DNA of 64,000 nt. Source: Halothiobacillus sp. 15-55-196 (GTDB lineage: Bacteria; Pseudomonadota; Gammaproteobacteria; Halothiobacillales; Halothiobacillaceae). Position numbers and translations under genes: made by a program. Positions 1 to 9,200 of the stretch are shown in pieces; the first letter of the stretch is position 1, and each line of letters begins with the position of its first letter. The stretch lies in the NCBI GenBank assembly GCA_002282715.1, contig NCKC01000003.1, positions 1-64,000 of the forward strand, in the 5' to 3' direction. The notes beneath the pieces were generated by a model. It was given only the letters and a program-made list of their open reading frames with translations. It did no database searches and was not told where the DNA came from.

Positions 1-55
1 GAACTCATCACTGTAACGACGCATGGATGCCTTCTTTCCGCCCCCTCGAAGTTAA

Positions 56-1267
56 GTGTCCCGGACAAACCGGGCGGTCATCTATGCTGACAGAGGGGGG
101 GATGAGATTGAAGCAGTTGTGACGCATTGGTTACAGTCACCAACGGCCAATATTCCATTTTTGACGGCATCTATGCGTGATAAATGTTGGTCTCTTGTAG
201 AGGAGTCGACGAGAAAAAGAAAGCAGGTCATGCGAGTTCTCGAGCATGAGGCACCGTATCAGGCAAGCCTGCCGATCGAATGGGCTGATGTACCTTTTCC
301 TCCTCCGGAAAAATCTAGATTTAGGTTCATTGACCTATTTGCTGGAATTGGTGGGTTTCGCATTGCAATGCAAGAACTTGGAGGACATTGCGTATTTTCT
401 AGCGAATGGGACCCATATGCCAAGAGAACTTACGAAACCAATTTTGGTGAAGTCCCTTTCGGGGATATTCGTAAAATATCCGAAGAAGAAATTCCTGATC
501 ATGAAATTCTCTGTGCGGGTTTCCCGTGCCAGCCCTTTAGTCTTGCTGGTGTCTCAGCTCGAAACTCACTGCATACCGCCCATGGCTTTGCCTGTGAAAC
601 ACAGGGAACTCTTTTTTTCGATATAGTTCGAATTATTAAAGCTAAACAACCGCAGATTGTTTTTCTTGAGAATGTTAGAAACCTTGTTGGACATGATGAA
701 GGTAAGACTTTTTCAATTATCAAGAGCACAATTGAGGAATTGGGATACTCATTTAGTTACAAGCTAATTGATTCGAGTTCGCTTGTCCCGCAACGGCGAA
801 TTAGGTGTTATATGGTATGCATCAGGGGTGGGGGAAAAGATTTTAGTTTTCCTGATATACAAGGGCCACCACTCCCTTTGAAGTCCATATTGGAAAGTTC
901 GGTGGACGAATCATATACAATATCGTCAAAGCTGTGGGAAGGGCATCAACGAAGGACCAATCGTAACCTCGCCAGAGGTACAGGCTTTACTGCTTTTTGC
1001 GCAGATTTGGAAAAACCCTCAAATACCATCGTTGCTCGTTATGGTAAAGATGGTAAAGAATGTCTTATCCCTCAGGATCGAAAGAACCCACGAATGTTAA
1101 CTCCAAGGGAGTGCGCTCGCCTTCAAGGTTTTCCGGAAAGCTTTGTTATTCCCCACGCTAAGACAACGTCTTATCGACAGTTTGGTAATTCAGTTGCAAT
1201 ACCGGTCATTCGTAAGATATCTGAGGAGATTGTTCGTATGCTTTTAGATAGTGAGGAGGGCGTATGA
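56..1267 (+). CDS. dcm: Dcm-family DNA (cytosine-5) methyltransferase
   Basis: Transfers a methyl group from S-adenosylmethionine to cytosine C5 in a DNA target site. The order of motifs is that of C5 methylases: FAGIGG (about residues 95-100, cofactor binding), GFPCQP with catalytic Cys158, ENV near 205, QRR.R near 245 and RQFGNSV near the C-terminus. A roughly 85-residue N-terminal arm precedes motif I, as in E. coli Dcm, and the PCQPFSLAGVS, AHGFAC and TQGTLFFD stretches resemble Dcm closely. The GTG start follows an in-frame stop; a later start (GTG at 119 or ATG at 173) is possible. The stop overlaps the next gene by 4 nt (ATGA). Base composition is more AT-rich than the housekeeping genes, which suggests transfer. 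The target site cannot be read from sequence; CCWGG is a guess from similarity. Confidence 0.93.
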   Translation: MSRTNRAVIYADRGGDEIEAVVTHWLQSPTANIPFLTASMRDKCWSLVEESTRKRKQVMRVLEHEAPYQASLPIEWADVPFPPPEKSRFRFIDLFAGIGGFRIAMQELGGHCVFSSEWDPYAKRTYETNFGEVPFGDIRKISEEEIPDHEILCAGFPCQPFSLAGVSARNSLHTAHGFACETQGTLFFDIVRIIKAKQPQIVFLENVRNLVGHDEGKTFSIIKSTIEELGYSFSYKLIDSSSLVPQRRIRCYMVCIRGGGKDFSFPDIQGPPLPLKSILESSVDESYTISSKLWEGHQRRTNRNLARGTGFTAFCADLEKPSNTIVARYGKDGKECLIPQDRKNPRMLTPRECARLQGFPESFVIPHAKTTSYRQFGNSVAIPVIRKISEEIVRMLLDSEEGV

Positions 1268-2097
1268 GATTCGGTAAGGTTCAGGCACGTAAGTTTGGAA
1301 CGAATATTGGTGCTTATTCCGTTGTAACTGATAGGGAGTTTATAGATTCACAAATAACTTTGACGGACTATGAGGCTGAACTTGTTATTGACCATTTTGG
1401 TCTCGGTTATATCCATGTGGGCAATGTTCAATCCAATCCGCATCTTGCTTCAAAAGTTTTACGTTTGTACCCGAATGGGCAGTTAATTCATCTCAACATA
1501 GTGTTTCCTAAGCCGGATAAGACAGAATTGCGATTGTATATATCTTCTCGGGCTGGTTTTAAACCGAATGGTGGAGAAATCTGGTTTATGTTTCTGAAGG
1601 ATGGTGACATCTGGGTGGGAGCAATGACCGAGGAAGAGTGGAGGATTGAATCATCGGAACTAAAGAGGGATTACTTTGATTCAATATATCAAGAATCACT
1701 GGATGAAACGAATAAAATCCGTATATCGAAGTTAAAAGAACGCGATGCATATGCTCGCGATAGAAATGTAGCTATTGAAAGAATGAAGTTATCGAATTTT
1801 TCTTGTGAATATGATCCTAGACATGGTCTTTTCATATCGAGATTCTGCGGGATGCCTTATTTGGAAGCGCACCACCTTATTCCTATCGGTCTTCAAGGCG
1901 ATTTTCGTGAATCTCTTGACACTGTTCATAACGTATTTTGCCTCTGTCCAAATTGTCACCGAGCTGTTCATCATGCTGAAAAATATCTGGCGCGTTCTAT
2001 TTTAAGTTCCTTGGCATGTTCGAGGGATGTGCTCGACAGATTTTCACTGAGTGTTGACGATCTTTTCTCTCTATATGCTATTGAGGAGATTGTTTAA
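1264..2097 (+). CDS. HNH endonuclease, probable restriction partner of the Dcm-like methylase
   Basis: A 277-residue protein with a C-terminal HNH nuclease domain: EAHHLIPI (about residues 200-207) followed by N..CLCPNCHRAVHH (about 222-238), with the CxxC pair expected to bind a structural zinc and the histidines a catalytic metal. The N-terminal 150 residues are not recognised and may recognise DNA. It overlaps the methylase gene by 4 nt and abuts vsr, so translational coupling in a three-gene unit is likely. From the layout I infer that it is the restriction enzyme cutting the unmethylated site of the upstream methylase. A McrA-like nuclease that cuts modified DNA is a less likely alternative because the cognate methylase is adjacent. 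AT-rich like its neighbours. Confidence 0.8.
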   Translation: MRFGKVQARKFGTNIGAYSVVTDREFIDSQITLTDYEAELVIDHFGLGYIHVGNVQSNPHLASKVLRLYPNGQLIHLNIVFPKPDKTELRLYISSRAGFKPNGGEIWFMFLKDGDIWVGAMTEEEWRIESSELKRDYFDSIYQESLDETNKIRISKLKERDAYARDRNVAIERMKLSNFSCEYDPRHGLFISRFCGMPYLEAHHLIPIGLQGDFRESLDTVHNVFCLCPNCHRAVHHAEKYLARSILSSLACSRDVLDRFSLSVDDLFSLYAIEEIV

Positions 2098-2541
2098 TTG
2101 GTTGACACGCTCTCTCATGAGAAAAGAAGCTGGAATATGAGTCGTGTTAGAGGTAAGGATACAAAACCAGAGCTCATGGTCAGAAGTCTTCTTCACCGTA
2201 ATGGGTATCGCTTTAGGCTCCATAAAAAGGGGCTTCCAGGAACACCTGATATTGTGTTGGTAAAATATAAAACTGTTATTTTTGTCCATGGTTGTTTTTG
2301 GCACCGGCATAAGGGATGTCTTGATGCTACGACTCCGAAGACCAGAACAGACTTTTGGGAAAAAAAATTCAAAGAGAACACTGATAGAGATAAACGTACT
2401 GCTGCAGCTTTGAGAGAACTTGGATGGAGAGATATAGTAGTCTGGGAATGTGAGTTATCCAGACCTGTGGAGCTTTTTTTGCGATTGCAGGCGGAAATTA
2501 AACAATCGCCGTACGAGACAATCTGTAATGAGGGAGAGTAG
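2098..2541 (+). CDS. vsr: Very short patch repair (Vsr) endonuclease
   Basis: Nicks DNA 5' of the T in T:G mismatches left by deamination of 5-methylcytosine, so it protects the sites of the adjacent methylase. Family residues are visible: the MSRVRGKDTKPE stretch near the N-terminus, GTPD with Asp51, and FVHGCFWHRH with His64, His69 and His71. The 147 residues compare with about 156 in E. coli Vsr. The start is a TTG directly after the stop of the HNH gene, with GAGGAG about 9 nt upstream inside that gene. Pairing with a Dcm-type methylase is the classical arrangement. Confidence 0.93.
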   Translation: MVDTLSHEKRSWNMSRVRGKDTKPELMVRSLLHRNGYRFRLHKKGLPGTPDIVLVKYKTVIFVHGCFWHRHKGCLDATTPKTRTDFWEKKFKENTDRDKRTAAALRELGWRDIVVWECELSRPVELFLRLQAEIKQSPYETICNEGE

Positions 2542-2620
2542 ATTGGTAATTCCCATTTTTTGCGGGGCTGATCTGTGTTCCGACTTACCTCCTGACTTAG
2601 CGGGTGCAGAGCTATGAGTG

Positions 2621-3085
2621 CTACTCCTCAAGCGGCTGTGTCATCAGTTTTAGGATGTTCGTCGCCAGATAATCTTCCGATTGTGTTTCTGTGCTGCCGC
2701 CGAGCAGATAGGGTCGCATCGGGTTGATCTGGAAGTGGAAAATCAGGAGGTCGACCAGGCTTGTGGTGAGGAAGTGCGGATCGCAGGCGGGATTGATGCC
2801 CAGAAAGATGTCATGCAGGGTATGACAGGTTTCGTCCATGACGACGTTCACGAGAAACCTGTATCGCTCTTCGTCCTGCTCGATCAGTTCCCTCTTGAAC
2901 AATTGACGGAACTTGGGCTTTTCATTCAGGCGGTGGCAGATCAGTCGAATGAAGTTGCCGAGCTTCTCTTCCGCGGGTTTCTCATCCTTCAGACAGCCCA
3001 TCAGATTGGTGCCGTGTTCTTCAAACACAAAACTCAGGGTTTCCAGATACATTGTCTACTTGTCGGCGAAGTGGTTGTAGAACGA
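2621..3085 (-). pseudogene. tetR-family regulator remnant, N-terminus lost, internal stop
   Basis: The open part (3052 down to 2621) encodes a TetR-type C-terminal ligand domain with no DNA-binding domain. Reading upstream in the same frame gives FYNHFADK, the usual end of a TetR helix-turn-helix, then a TAG stop at 3058-3056 where a residue such as Gln would be expected, then TMYLETL. Upstream of FYNHF the similarity ends at a junction with a short plus-strand fragment. So the gene has lost its first third and carries a nonsense codon. A second, more decayed copy of its 3' end lies at about 4200-4335. Confidence 0.7.
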
Positions 3086-3270
3086 TGGCACCATCAAGGC
3101 CGAACCGCTCGAACTGATCAACGGCAGCGAAAAACTCAAACTGGTGTTCGACTGCAAACCCTGCGAAAAGCACGTTGTCGGCAAACTCAAGCGTGGCGTG
3201 GCGCAATCAAAGGCCAAAGAAGTCCAGCTCGCACCAGTGCGGTTTTACAAGGCGCGGTCGTCCGTTTAAT
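3078..3270 (+). pseudogene. Unidentified gene fragment, C-terminal end only
   Basis: An open frame without a start codon, just after an in-frame TAG and ending in TAA at 3268-3270. It reads about 62 residues, including KLVFDCKPCEKHVVG and ending VRFYKARSSV. Codon use looks like real coding sequence and the CxxC could bind metal, but I do not recognise the family. It abuts the broken 5' end of the tetR remnant, so both are probably pieces joined by a deletion or rearrangement. Confidence 0.35.
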
Positions 3271-3403
3271 CTGACAGAGAAATTTGAGCACAGCTCAGTT
3301 ATTCGTGATTCTTCAGAGGACCTTGCGGTCCAGCTGTTAAGCTCTTCATGCTGACGGCTCTACCTTGAAGTTTTTCGAATATTGCTTCAAATCAAACACG
3401 CTC

Positions 3404-4172
3404 ATGGAGCCCACAATGCCAGATCAAAAAGGAATCATGTTTCCTGATGGGGTAAGGCAGGTCACTTGCAAAGATTGCATTGACGGCCAATTCACTATTC
3501 CAATATCCATGGCCTTCCAGCCGATCGTCAACACCGCGACCAAGCGGGTATACGCCTACGAGGCACTCGTTCGGGGGGTTGCCGGGGAACCTGCGCTGTC
3601 GGTGCTGAGCCAGATCAATAGCGATAATCGCTATTTTTTCGACCAGGCGGCACGGGTTACCGCAATCCGCTTGGTTTCTGAGTTGGGTTTTGCCTCAAGA
3701 GATCAAGACAACAAGCTTAGTATCAATTTCATGCCGAACGCGGTTTATCGCGCCTCGACCTGTATCCGTGCAACGCTGGAGGCCGCTCGCCTTTATGATC
3801 TGGATCCGAAGCGACTGATTTTTGAAATTGCCGAGGCGGATCAGATTGTTGATCGAAAACATCTGATGGACATCATCGAGGTTTATTTTTGGTGAAGGAT
3901 ACGCTGGTTTGAATCACCTGATCGAGATACGACCGGATGTGATCAAGCTGGATTTGAATCTGATCCGTGATATTGACCATGATGCGGGTCGGCAAGCGGT
4001 GTTGCGTGCAACGGTAAGCATGTGCAAGGAGTTGGGTATCGGCGTGGTTGCAGAGGGCGTTGAAACGCTTGAAGAATGGTTGTGCCTCGAAGACATGGGC
4101 GTTTTCTTGCATCAGGGCTATTTGTTCTCGAGGCCAGTATTTGAGGCGTTGCCTGAGCCACAGTATCCTTAA
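3404..4172 (+). pseudogene. EAL-domain (c-di-GMP phosphodiesterase-like) gene, broken by a small internal deletion
   Basis: The first part (to a TGA at 3893-3895) contains FQPIVNTATKRVYAYEALVRG, the EAL signature, and then INFMPNAVY and FEIAEADQI. The C-terminal half continues in another frame from about 3890: DFGEGYAGLNHL, IRPDVIKLDLNLIRDID, GVVAEGVET, GYLFSRP. A normal EAL protein has about ten residues between the IEVY helix and the DDFG loop. Here that spacer and the first Asp are missing and the frame shifts, so a deletion of roughly 30-40 bases best explains the break. No GGDEF or sensor domain precedes it. The product should be inactive, as the metal-binding DD pair is lost. Start at 3404 or 3416; the open frame reaches back to 3365. 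Confidence 0.75.
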
Positions 4173-4199
4173 GTTGCGGGCTGTGCGCACCGCTCAGCA

Positions 4200-4335
4200 A
4201 GCACCTGTGACATCAGTTTTAGCCTTTTTGTGTTGGTTCCCCGATTGTGCTTTTGCGTTGCCAACAGGTCGATAGAGCCGCATCCAATCAATCTGAAGGC
4301 GAAAAATCCCGAGATCAAGCAGGTTGGTCGTGCAA
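4200..4335 (-). pseudogene. Second, degraded tetR 3'-end remnant
   Basis: Minus-strand reading gives TTNLLDLGIFRLQIDWMRLY, which aligns with TTSLVDLLIFHFQINPMRPY near the C-terminus of the tetR remnant at 2621. After a frameshift the ends also align: LKLMSQ here, LKLMTQ there. At the DNA level both share the stretch tgtNacatcagttttag. Only about 45 codons remain and no start is present. This looks like an old partial duplication flanking the EAL pseudogene. Confidence 0.6.
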
Positions 4336-4359
4336 GGCATGACACCTTGAGGAGTATTT

Positions 4360-4737
4360 ATGTCCGATCTGAATGACCCGCGTGTCTTTTTTGCCGCCGA
4401 ACGCACCTTGATGGCGTGGAACCGTACCGGTTTGACGCTGATGGCTTTCGGTTTCGTGATCGAGCGGTTCGATCTGTTCGTCACGATGTTGGTTCGGCTG
4501 CCGCAGAAACCACTGGATCACGGTTTGTCGTTCTGGATCGGCATGGCGTTTATCTGGCTGGGGGCCGCATCGAGTGCTCTGGCCGTCGTGCAATACCGCA
4601 AGGTGTTGCATACACTGAACCCGAACGAGGTGCCGCAAGGCTACTGGGTCAATATGGGCGTGTTGACAAATCTGGCCGTGGCGGTGCTGGGATTCATTCT
4701 GACGGCCTATCTTTTCATTAGCCATTCGGGTGGTTGA
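4360..4737 (+). CDS. DUF202 (YidH-like) inner-membrane protein
   Basis: A 125-residue membrane protein. It begins with the family signature FFAAERTLMAWNRTGLTLMAFGF and has three predicted membrane helices at about residues 20-42, 60-80 and 98-120. The family is widespread and has no established biochemical role. AGGAG lies 8-9 nt upstream of the ATG. It stands alone between the decayed region and umuD, and no partner is suggested by the neighbours. Confidence 0.85.
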   Translation: MSDLNDPRVFFAAERTLMAWNRTGLTLMAFGFVIERFDLFVTMLVRLPQKPLDHGLSFWIGMAFIWLGAASSALAVVQYRKVLHTLNPNEVPQGYWVNMGVLTNLAVAVLGFILTAYLFISHSGG

Positions 4738-4783
4738 GATCACCCATAGTCGTTCCAGCTTGCGTTTTGCTCCAGCCATGAAC

Positions 4784-4820
4784 TATCCTCTTGAATACTG
4801 TAACTGTATTCAAGAGGATA
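4784..4820. promoter_or_regulatory. 15-bp perfect inverted repeat over the umuDC promoter and ribosome-binding site
   Basis: Arms tatcctcttgaatac (4784-4798) and gtattcaagaggata (4806-4820) are perfect reverse complements around a 7-nt centre. The right arm holds the Shine-Dalgarno AAGAGGA of umuD and ends 4 nt before its GTG start. The left arm begins with TATCCT, a possible -10, with TTGCGT 18 nt upstream as a possible -35. It does not fit the gammaproteobacterial LexA box CTGT-N8-ACAG. It could be an operator, or an RNA hairpin hiding the ribosome-binding site, or both. Confidence 0.7.
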
Positions 4821-4824
4821 TACC

Positions 4825-5565
4825 GTGGACTCATCCGATCGTCTATCACCCCCCAAAAAGCGACGTGCCGATGCCAACGGGCATGGTGGTGCGCGCTCCG
4901 GGGCGGGGCGACCCAAGGGGCAGGGGCGTTGGGGTGAGCCCACGGTGCCGGTTCGGGTGCCGCAAAGCCGGGTGGCGGTGGTCAAGGCTTTGCTGGATGC
5001 GCTGCCCGCGTTACCCGCCCTGAATGGCAATGACCAAAAACTCCCAGATCAAGTAGGTGATTTGCCAGCCATTGCCCGGTCGAGGGCCAGTGCGAAACCG
5101 CTTTCACCGGATGCATGGTCCGATTTGCTGGCCGCATCGGGGTTGATCCCGCTGCAACCGGCCACGGTGTCGCCCGTGTTGACCTTGCCTCTGTTCGGTT
5201 ATCGGATCGCGGCGGGGTTTCCTTCTCCGGCGGATGATTATGTTGAGGAACGCATCGACCTGAACCGGTATTTGATCCGGCACAAGGAAGCCACGTTCTT
5301 TCTGCGCGTACAGGGGGATTCGATGATCAATGCCGGGATTCACGATGGCGATATGCTGATCGTCGATCGGGCCATCGAGCCGGTATCGGGTAAGATCGTG
5401 ATTGCGGCGCTGGATGGAGAACTCACGGTCAAGCGGCTATCGACTATCGGCGGCGTGGTGCGTCTGCTGCCGGAAAACCCGGATTACCCGGTGATCGAGA
5501 TCGGTGCGGAGCAGGAGTTGGTGATCTGGGGTGTGGTGATTCATGTCATCCATGCGCTGGGTTGA
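4825..5565 (+). CDS. umuD: Long-form UmuD / S24 LexA-like protein with N-terminal extension
   Basis: The C-terminal half (about residues 121-246) is a UmuD/LexA S24 domain: the probable self-cleavage site Ala130-Gly131 in [13 protein letters not shown], catalytic Ser166 in GDSM and catalytic Lys203 in ELTVKRL. E. coli UmuD has about 139 residues. This one carries some 120 extra N-terminal residues, with a basic PPKKRR, the motif [12 protein letters not shown] (21-32) and TVPVRVPQ followed by a helix (40-60), which looks like a ribbon-helix-helix or similar DNA-binding segment. The GTG start lies 4 nt after a perfect palindrome that contains the ribosome-binding site. It is followed directly by umuC. 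I infer the polymerase V accessory role with possible autorepression through the palindrome. Confidence 0.85.
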   Translation: MDSSDRLSPPKKRRADANGHGGARSGAGRPKGQGRWGEPTVPVRVPQSRVAVVKALLDALPALPALNGNDQKLPDQVGDLPAIARSRASAKPLSPDAWSDLLAASGLIPLQPATVSPVLTLPLFGYRIAAGFPSPADDYVEERIDLNRYLIRHKEATFFLRVQGDSMINAGIHDGDMLIVDRAIEPVSGKIVIAALDGELTVKRLSTIGGVVRLLPENPDYPVIEIGAEQELVIWGVVIHVIHALG

Positions 5566-5569
5566 GAAA

Positions 5570-6889
5570 ATGCCGGTTGCAGCATCCCCCCGATTGGACG
5601 GCACGCGGCGCAAGCCGGTGTTTGCACTGGTCGATGGCAATAATTTCTATGTGTCCTGCGAGCGGGTGTTCAATCCGGCGCTCGAGGGGCGTCCGGTGGT
5701 GGTGTTGTCGAATAACGATGGCTGCGCCGTCGCCCGTTCGGCAGAGGCCAAGGCGCTGGGGATTGCGATGGGGCAGCCGTGGTTTCAGATTCAGTCGATG
5801 GCGCAGTCGCATGGTCTGGTCGCTTTGTCGTCGAACTATGAGCTCTACGCGGACATGAGTAACCGCATGATGCGGATTCTGGCCGATTTCTCTCCCCGTC
5901 AGGAAGTCTATTCGATCGATGAATGCTTTTTGGATTTACGGGGGATGGATGTCGATTTGACGTTATTGGGGCACAGGATGCGCCAGCGTGTCGCACAGTG
6001 GATTGGTATCCCCGTCGGAATCGGGATTGGAGAATCCAAGACGCTGGCGAAGCTGGCCAATCATCTGGCGAAAAAACAGCCGTGTTGGCAAGGTGTTTGT
6101 GATTTGACGACATTGGATGGATCGATGGTCGATCAGTTAATGGCACAGGTGGATGTGGGTGATGTCTGGGGTGTCGGGCGGCGCTTGAAAGAACAGCTCA
6201 ACGCGCGGGGTATTGTTACCGCACTGGATCTGAAACGCGCCGATCCTGTGATTGTTCAGCGGCAATTTTCGGTTGTATTGGCGCGCACGGTACGCGAGCT
6301 TCAGGGCATTTCCTGCCTGCCGCTGGAGTCGGTGGTGGCGCCCAGGCAACAAATCATCGTCAGTCGCTCATTCGGCAAACCGGTGTGGTATCTGCCCGAC
6401 CTGCGTCAAGCGGTGACGTCGCACATGAGCCGCGCGGCCGAAAAGCTCAGAGCGCAAGCCAGCGTAGCGCAGATGGTGCAGGTCTTTATTCGCACCAGCC
6501 CATTCAGTGCCCGGCCTTTTTATAGCCAGGGCATCACACTGCCCTTGGCGGCGGCCAGCGATGATACCCGCTTGCTGGTTAAAATCGCCCAGCAGGGGTT
6601 GACCCGGATTTACCGCGCCGGTTTCGAGTATCAAAAAGCCGGTGTCGTGCTCATGGACATCCAGCCCAAAGGACAGGGCGCGCGGACGGATTTATTCCAC
6701 GATGCACAACACGACCGGCGCACAGACCAACTGATGCAAGCACTCGATTCGATCAATGCCCGAATGGGCAAGCACACGCTCAAGCTGGCGGGCGAGGGAT
6801 TCGTGCAGCCTTGGGCCATGAAGCGCAATCGGCATACACCCGCGTATACGACCAATATTCGTCAACTGGCGCGTGCACGGGCGAAATGA
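5570..6889 (+). CDS. umuC: DNA polymerase V catalytic subunit, Y family
   Basis: Error-prone translesion polymerase that works with cleaved UmuD. The N-terminus reads [17 protein letters not shown], with the first catalytic Asp and the steric-gate region, followed by [17 protein letters not shown] and [11 protein letters not shown] with the catalytic DE pair. [23 protein letters not shown] and the C-terminal little-finger and UmuC-specific regions follow; length is close to the usual 420-440 residues. An ATG at 5543, overlapping umuD by 23 nt, is an alternative start. Co-transcribed with umuD; no gene follows on this strand. Confidence 0.95.
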   Translation: MPVAASPRLDGTRRKPVFALVDGNNFYVSCERVFNPALEGRPVVVLSNNDGCAVARSAEAKALGIAMGQPWFQIQSMAQSHGLVALSSNYELYADMSNRMMRILADFSPRQEVYSIDECFLDLRGMDVDLTLLGHRMRQRVAQWIGIPVGIGIGESKTLAKLANHLAKKQPCWQGVCDLTTLDGSMVDQLMAQVDVGDVWGVGRRLKEQLNARGIVTALDLKRADPVIVQRQFSVVLARTVRELQGISCLPLESVVAPRQQIIVSRSFGKPVWYLPDLRQAVTSHMSRAAEKLRAQASVAQMVQVFIRTSPFSARPFYSQGITLPLAAASDDTRLLVKIAQQGLTRIYRAGFEYQKAGVVLMDIQPKGQGARTDLFHDAQHDRRTDQLMQALDSINARMGKHTLKLAGEGFVQPWAMKRNRHTPAYTTNIRQLARARAK

Positions 6890-6916
6890 TTGTTCCAGGC
6901 GGGAAACGCAGGGCAT

Positions 6917-6941
6917 AAAAAAAGCCTGCTTGAAGCAGGCT
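6917..6941 (-). terminator. Rho-independent terminator of the yjcH-actP operon
   Basis: On the minus strand agcctgc, a 5-nt loop and gcaggct are followed by seven T. The stem is perfect and lies about 65 nt past the actP stop. The plus strand has no T run after the stem, so it serves the minus strand. Confidence 0.85.
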
Positions 6942-7004
6942 GTCAACGCCGTGTTTGCAGTGCCTGAATCAGGATGATGCTCACCCTGACTCAGGCTCTA
7001 GGGT

Positions 7005-8666
7005 TCAATGCTTCGCGGCCCCTTCGGCACCGATGCCGGTTTCCGAACGCACATACTGGGCGTGGAAGCGGGCGCGTTCTTCGGCGGCACGTGCGCTGTT
7101 GTCGGTGATCGAGAAGAACCACGCGAAGACAAACGCCACCGGCATCGAGAACAGTGCAGGATAAGCATATGGCATGATCGCTTTAGAGTAGCCGAGCACA
7201 TCCACCCACACGCTCTTGGAGAGAATAACCAGGATGACGGCCGTCAACAGCCCGCCCAGCCCGCCCATGACGGCGCCACGTGTGGTGAGATTTTTCCAGT
7301 AAATCGCCAGGAAAAGAATCGGGAAGTTAGCCGAGGCCGCAATCGCGAACGCCAGCCCTACCATGAAGGCGATGTTCTGCTTTTCGAAGGCAATGCCAAG
7401 GAAAATGGCCAGAATACCCAAGGTAATGGTGGCATAGCGGGAAACGCGCATCTCGGTTTTTTCATCCACACGACCGTGGCGGAAGGCGCTGGCGTACAAG
7501 TCGTGCGATACCGCTGAGGCACCGGCCAGAGTGAGGCCGGAAACCACGGCCAGAATGGTGGCAAACGCAACGGCTGAAATAAAGCCCAGGAAGATGTTGC
7601 CGCCGATGGCATGCGACAAGTGGATGGCGGCCATGTTGTTGCCGCCGATCAGCTTTTGTGCCGCATCGAGATAGGCCGGATTGGTGGACACCATGATGAT
7701 GGCACCAAAACCGATGATGAACGTCAACACATAGAAGTAACCGATAAAGCCCGTGGCGACAAACACGGATTTACGTGCTTCTTTCGCGTTGGTTACGGTG
7801 AAGAAACGCATCAGAATGTGCGGTAAGCCAGCCACACCGAACATCAGCGCAAGCCCCAGTGAAATGGCGGAGATCGGGTCATGGATCAAGCTGCCCGGCG
7901 CCATGATGGCATCATGCTTCGGGCTGATTTCGATGGCCTTGGCGAACATTGCGTTGAAATCGAAACCGAAGGCATACAGCACGGCCAGCGCCATGAAGGT
8001 AGCGCCGGAGAGCAGCAGTACCGCCTTGATGATTTGTACCCAAGTCGTTGCCAACATGCCGCCCAGGGTAACGTACAGAATCATCAATACACCGACGATC
8101 ACCACCGCGTAGTTGTACGGCAGGCCGAACAGAATCTCGATCAGTTTGCCGGCACCAACCATCTGCGCGATGAGGTACATGGCCACCACAATCAATGAGG
8201 AAACGGCAGCAACGCTGCGAATCGGGATCTGCGAGAGGCGGTAGGAGGCGACATCGGCAAAGGTGTATTTACCGAGATTGCGCAGTTTTTCCGCCAGCAG
8301 GAACAGCATGATCGGCCAGCCGACCAGAAAGCCGATGGAGTAGATAAGCCCATCGAAACCGTTGGCGTAGACCAGACCGGCAATACCGAGGAACGATGCG
8401 GCAGACATGTAATCGCCTGCCAGAGCCAGACCATTCTGGAAGCCGGTGATGTTGCCGCCGGCGGCATAGAAGTCCTTGGTGGTGCGTGTACGTTGCGCGG
8501 CCCACCAGGTGATGAACAGGGTCAGTACCACGAAAATCACGAACATCGTGACAGCAGGTACATTGATTGATTTTTGGGTTGCATCCGCGGCGAAGGCGCC
8601 GGTAGAGAATAAAGTCGCTGTTGCCAAGGCCGCGAGGCCGGCCAACATGAGAAGTGGGTTTTTCAT
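7005..8666 (-). CDS. actP: Cation/acetate symporter ActP
   Basis: Sodium/solute symporter-family permease for acetate and other short carboxylates in the inner membrane. The 553 residues match the E. coli length (about 549). A cleavable-looking N-terminal segment ([20 protein letters not shown]) precedes 12-13 membrane helices. Family stretches include [22 protein letters not shown] and [12 protein letters not shown]. The start overlaps the end of the DUF485 gene by 4 nt, the standard yjcH-actP arrangement. In an autotroph this suggests assimilation or scavenging of acetate. No acs gene is in the window. A terminator follows. Confidence 0.93.
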   Translation of the reverse strand: MKNPLLMLAGLAALATATLFSTGAFAADATQKSINVPAVTMFVIFVVLTLFITWWAAQRTRTTKDFYAAGGNITGFQNGLALAGDYMSAASFLGIAGLVYANGFDGLIYSIGFLVGWPIMLFLLAEKLRNLGKYTFADVASYRLSQIPIRSVAAVSSLIVVAMYLIAQMVGAGKLIEILFGLPYNYAVVIVGVLMILYVTLGGMLATTWVQIIKAVLLLSGATFMALAVLYAFGFDFNAMFAKAIEISPKHDAIMAPGSLIHDPISAISLGLALMFGVAGLPHILMRFFTVTNAKEARKSVFVATGFIGYFYVLTFIIGFGAIIMVSTNPAYLDAAQKLIGGNNMAAIHLSHAIGGNIFLGFISAVAFATILAVVSGLTLAGASAVSHDLYASAFRHGRVDEKTEMRVSRYATITLGILAIFLGIAFEKQNIAFMVGLAFAIAASANFPILFLAIYWKNLTTRGAVMGGLGGLLTAVILVILSKSVWVDVLGYSKAIMPYAYPALFSMPVAFVFAWFFSITDNSARAAEERARFHAQYVRSETGIGAEGAAKH

Positions 8667-8971
8667 TCGTGGGATTCCTTGATCTTGGCCGTTAGTGCAT
8701 CGAATTGTGTGTTCGCCTTGTGCACGTACAGTCCGGTCATCACAAAGGAAAACACAATGATCAGGAAGCCCGCGACAATCCCGACGGAAATCGTTGATCC
8801 GGCCGAAATCTTGGTGGCCAGTAATTGCGGTTGGTAGGCAATCAGCAGGATGAAGGTGAAATACACCAGCATGATGATGAACGCCATCAACCAGCCATAA
8901 CCCGTACGGCGTTTGATCAGGTGTTGGAAATCGGGATCGCTGGCGATCCGTTCGGCTAAGTCTGCTTTCAT
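8663..8971 (-). CDS. yjcH: DUF485 membrane protein (YjcH-like), partner of ActP
   Basis: A 102-residue protein with two membrane helices: [22 protein letters not shown] and [23 protein letters not shown]. The N-terminus [22 protein letters not shown] matches the family pattern of DP.F..L...R before the first helix. The open frame runs further upstream, but ATG at 8971 has GGGGAG just before it and fits family length. Its exact role beside ActP is unknown; a small accessory subunit is the common view. Confidence 0.88.
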   Translation of the reverse strand: MKADLAERIASDPDFQHLIKRRTGYGWLMAFIIMLVYFTFILLIAYQPQLLATKISAGSTISVGIVAGFLIIVFSFVMTGLYVHKANTQFDALTAKIKESHE

Positions 8972-9200
8972 GAGGCTCCCCAATTCAATTTTTATTTGTT
9001 TTGCCAGCCGGGCTCTTCGTGGCCTTTGACTGGCACTCATTTCGTCCAGCGTTGACGAGATGAGGTTGCAAACCCTTTTTGGGGAGTCCTTTCCACCAAG
9101 GGTGCATGATTATACGCACAAGTTTGGGGTGTTGCAGGTGTTGAAAAAAAATTAGCCTAATCATCATTTTATAATAATTTGCTAATTAACTGGATACTGA

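Noticed and set aside
2681..3274. Plus-strand open frame of 197 codons
   Set aside because: It is the antisense of the tetR remnant followed by the unidentified fragment in another frame.
4784..4820. LexA box for umuDC
   Set aside because: The dyad is tatcctcttgaatac/gtattcaagaggata and has no CTGT-N8-ACAG; the two CTGT motifs present are direct, not inverted.
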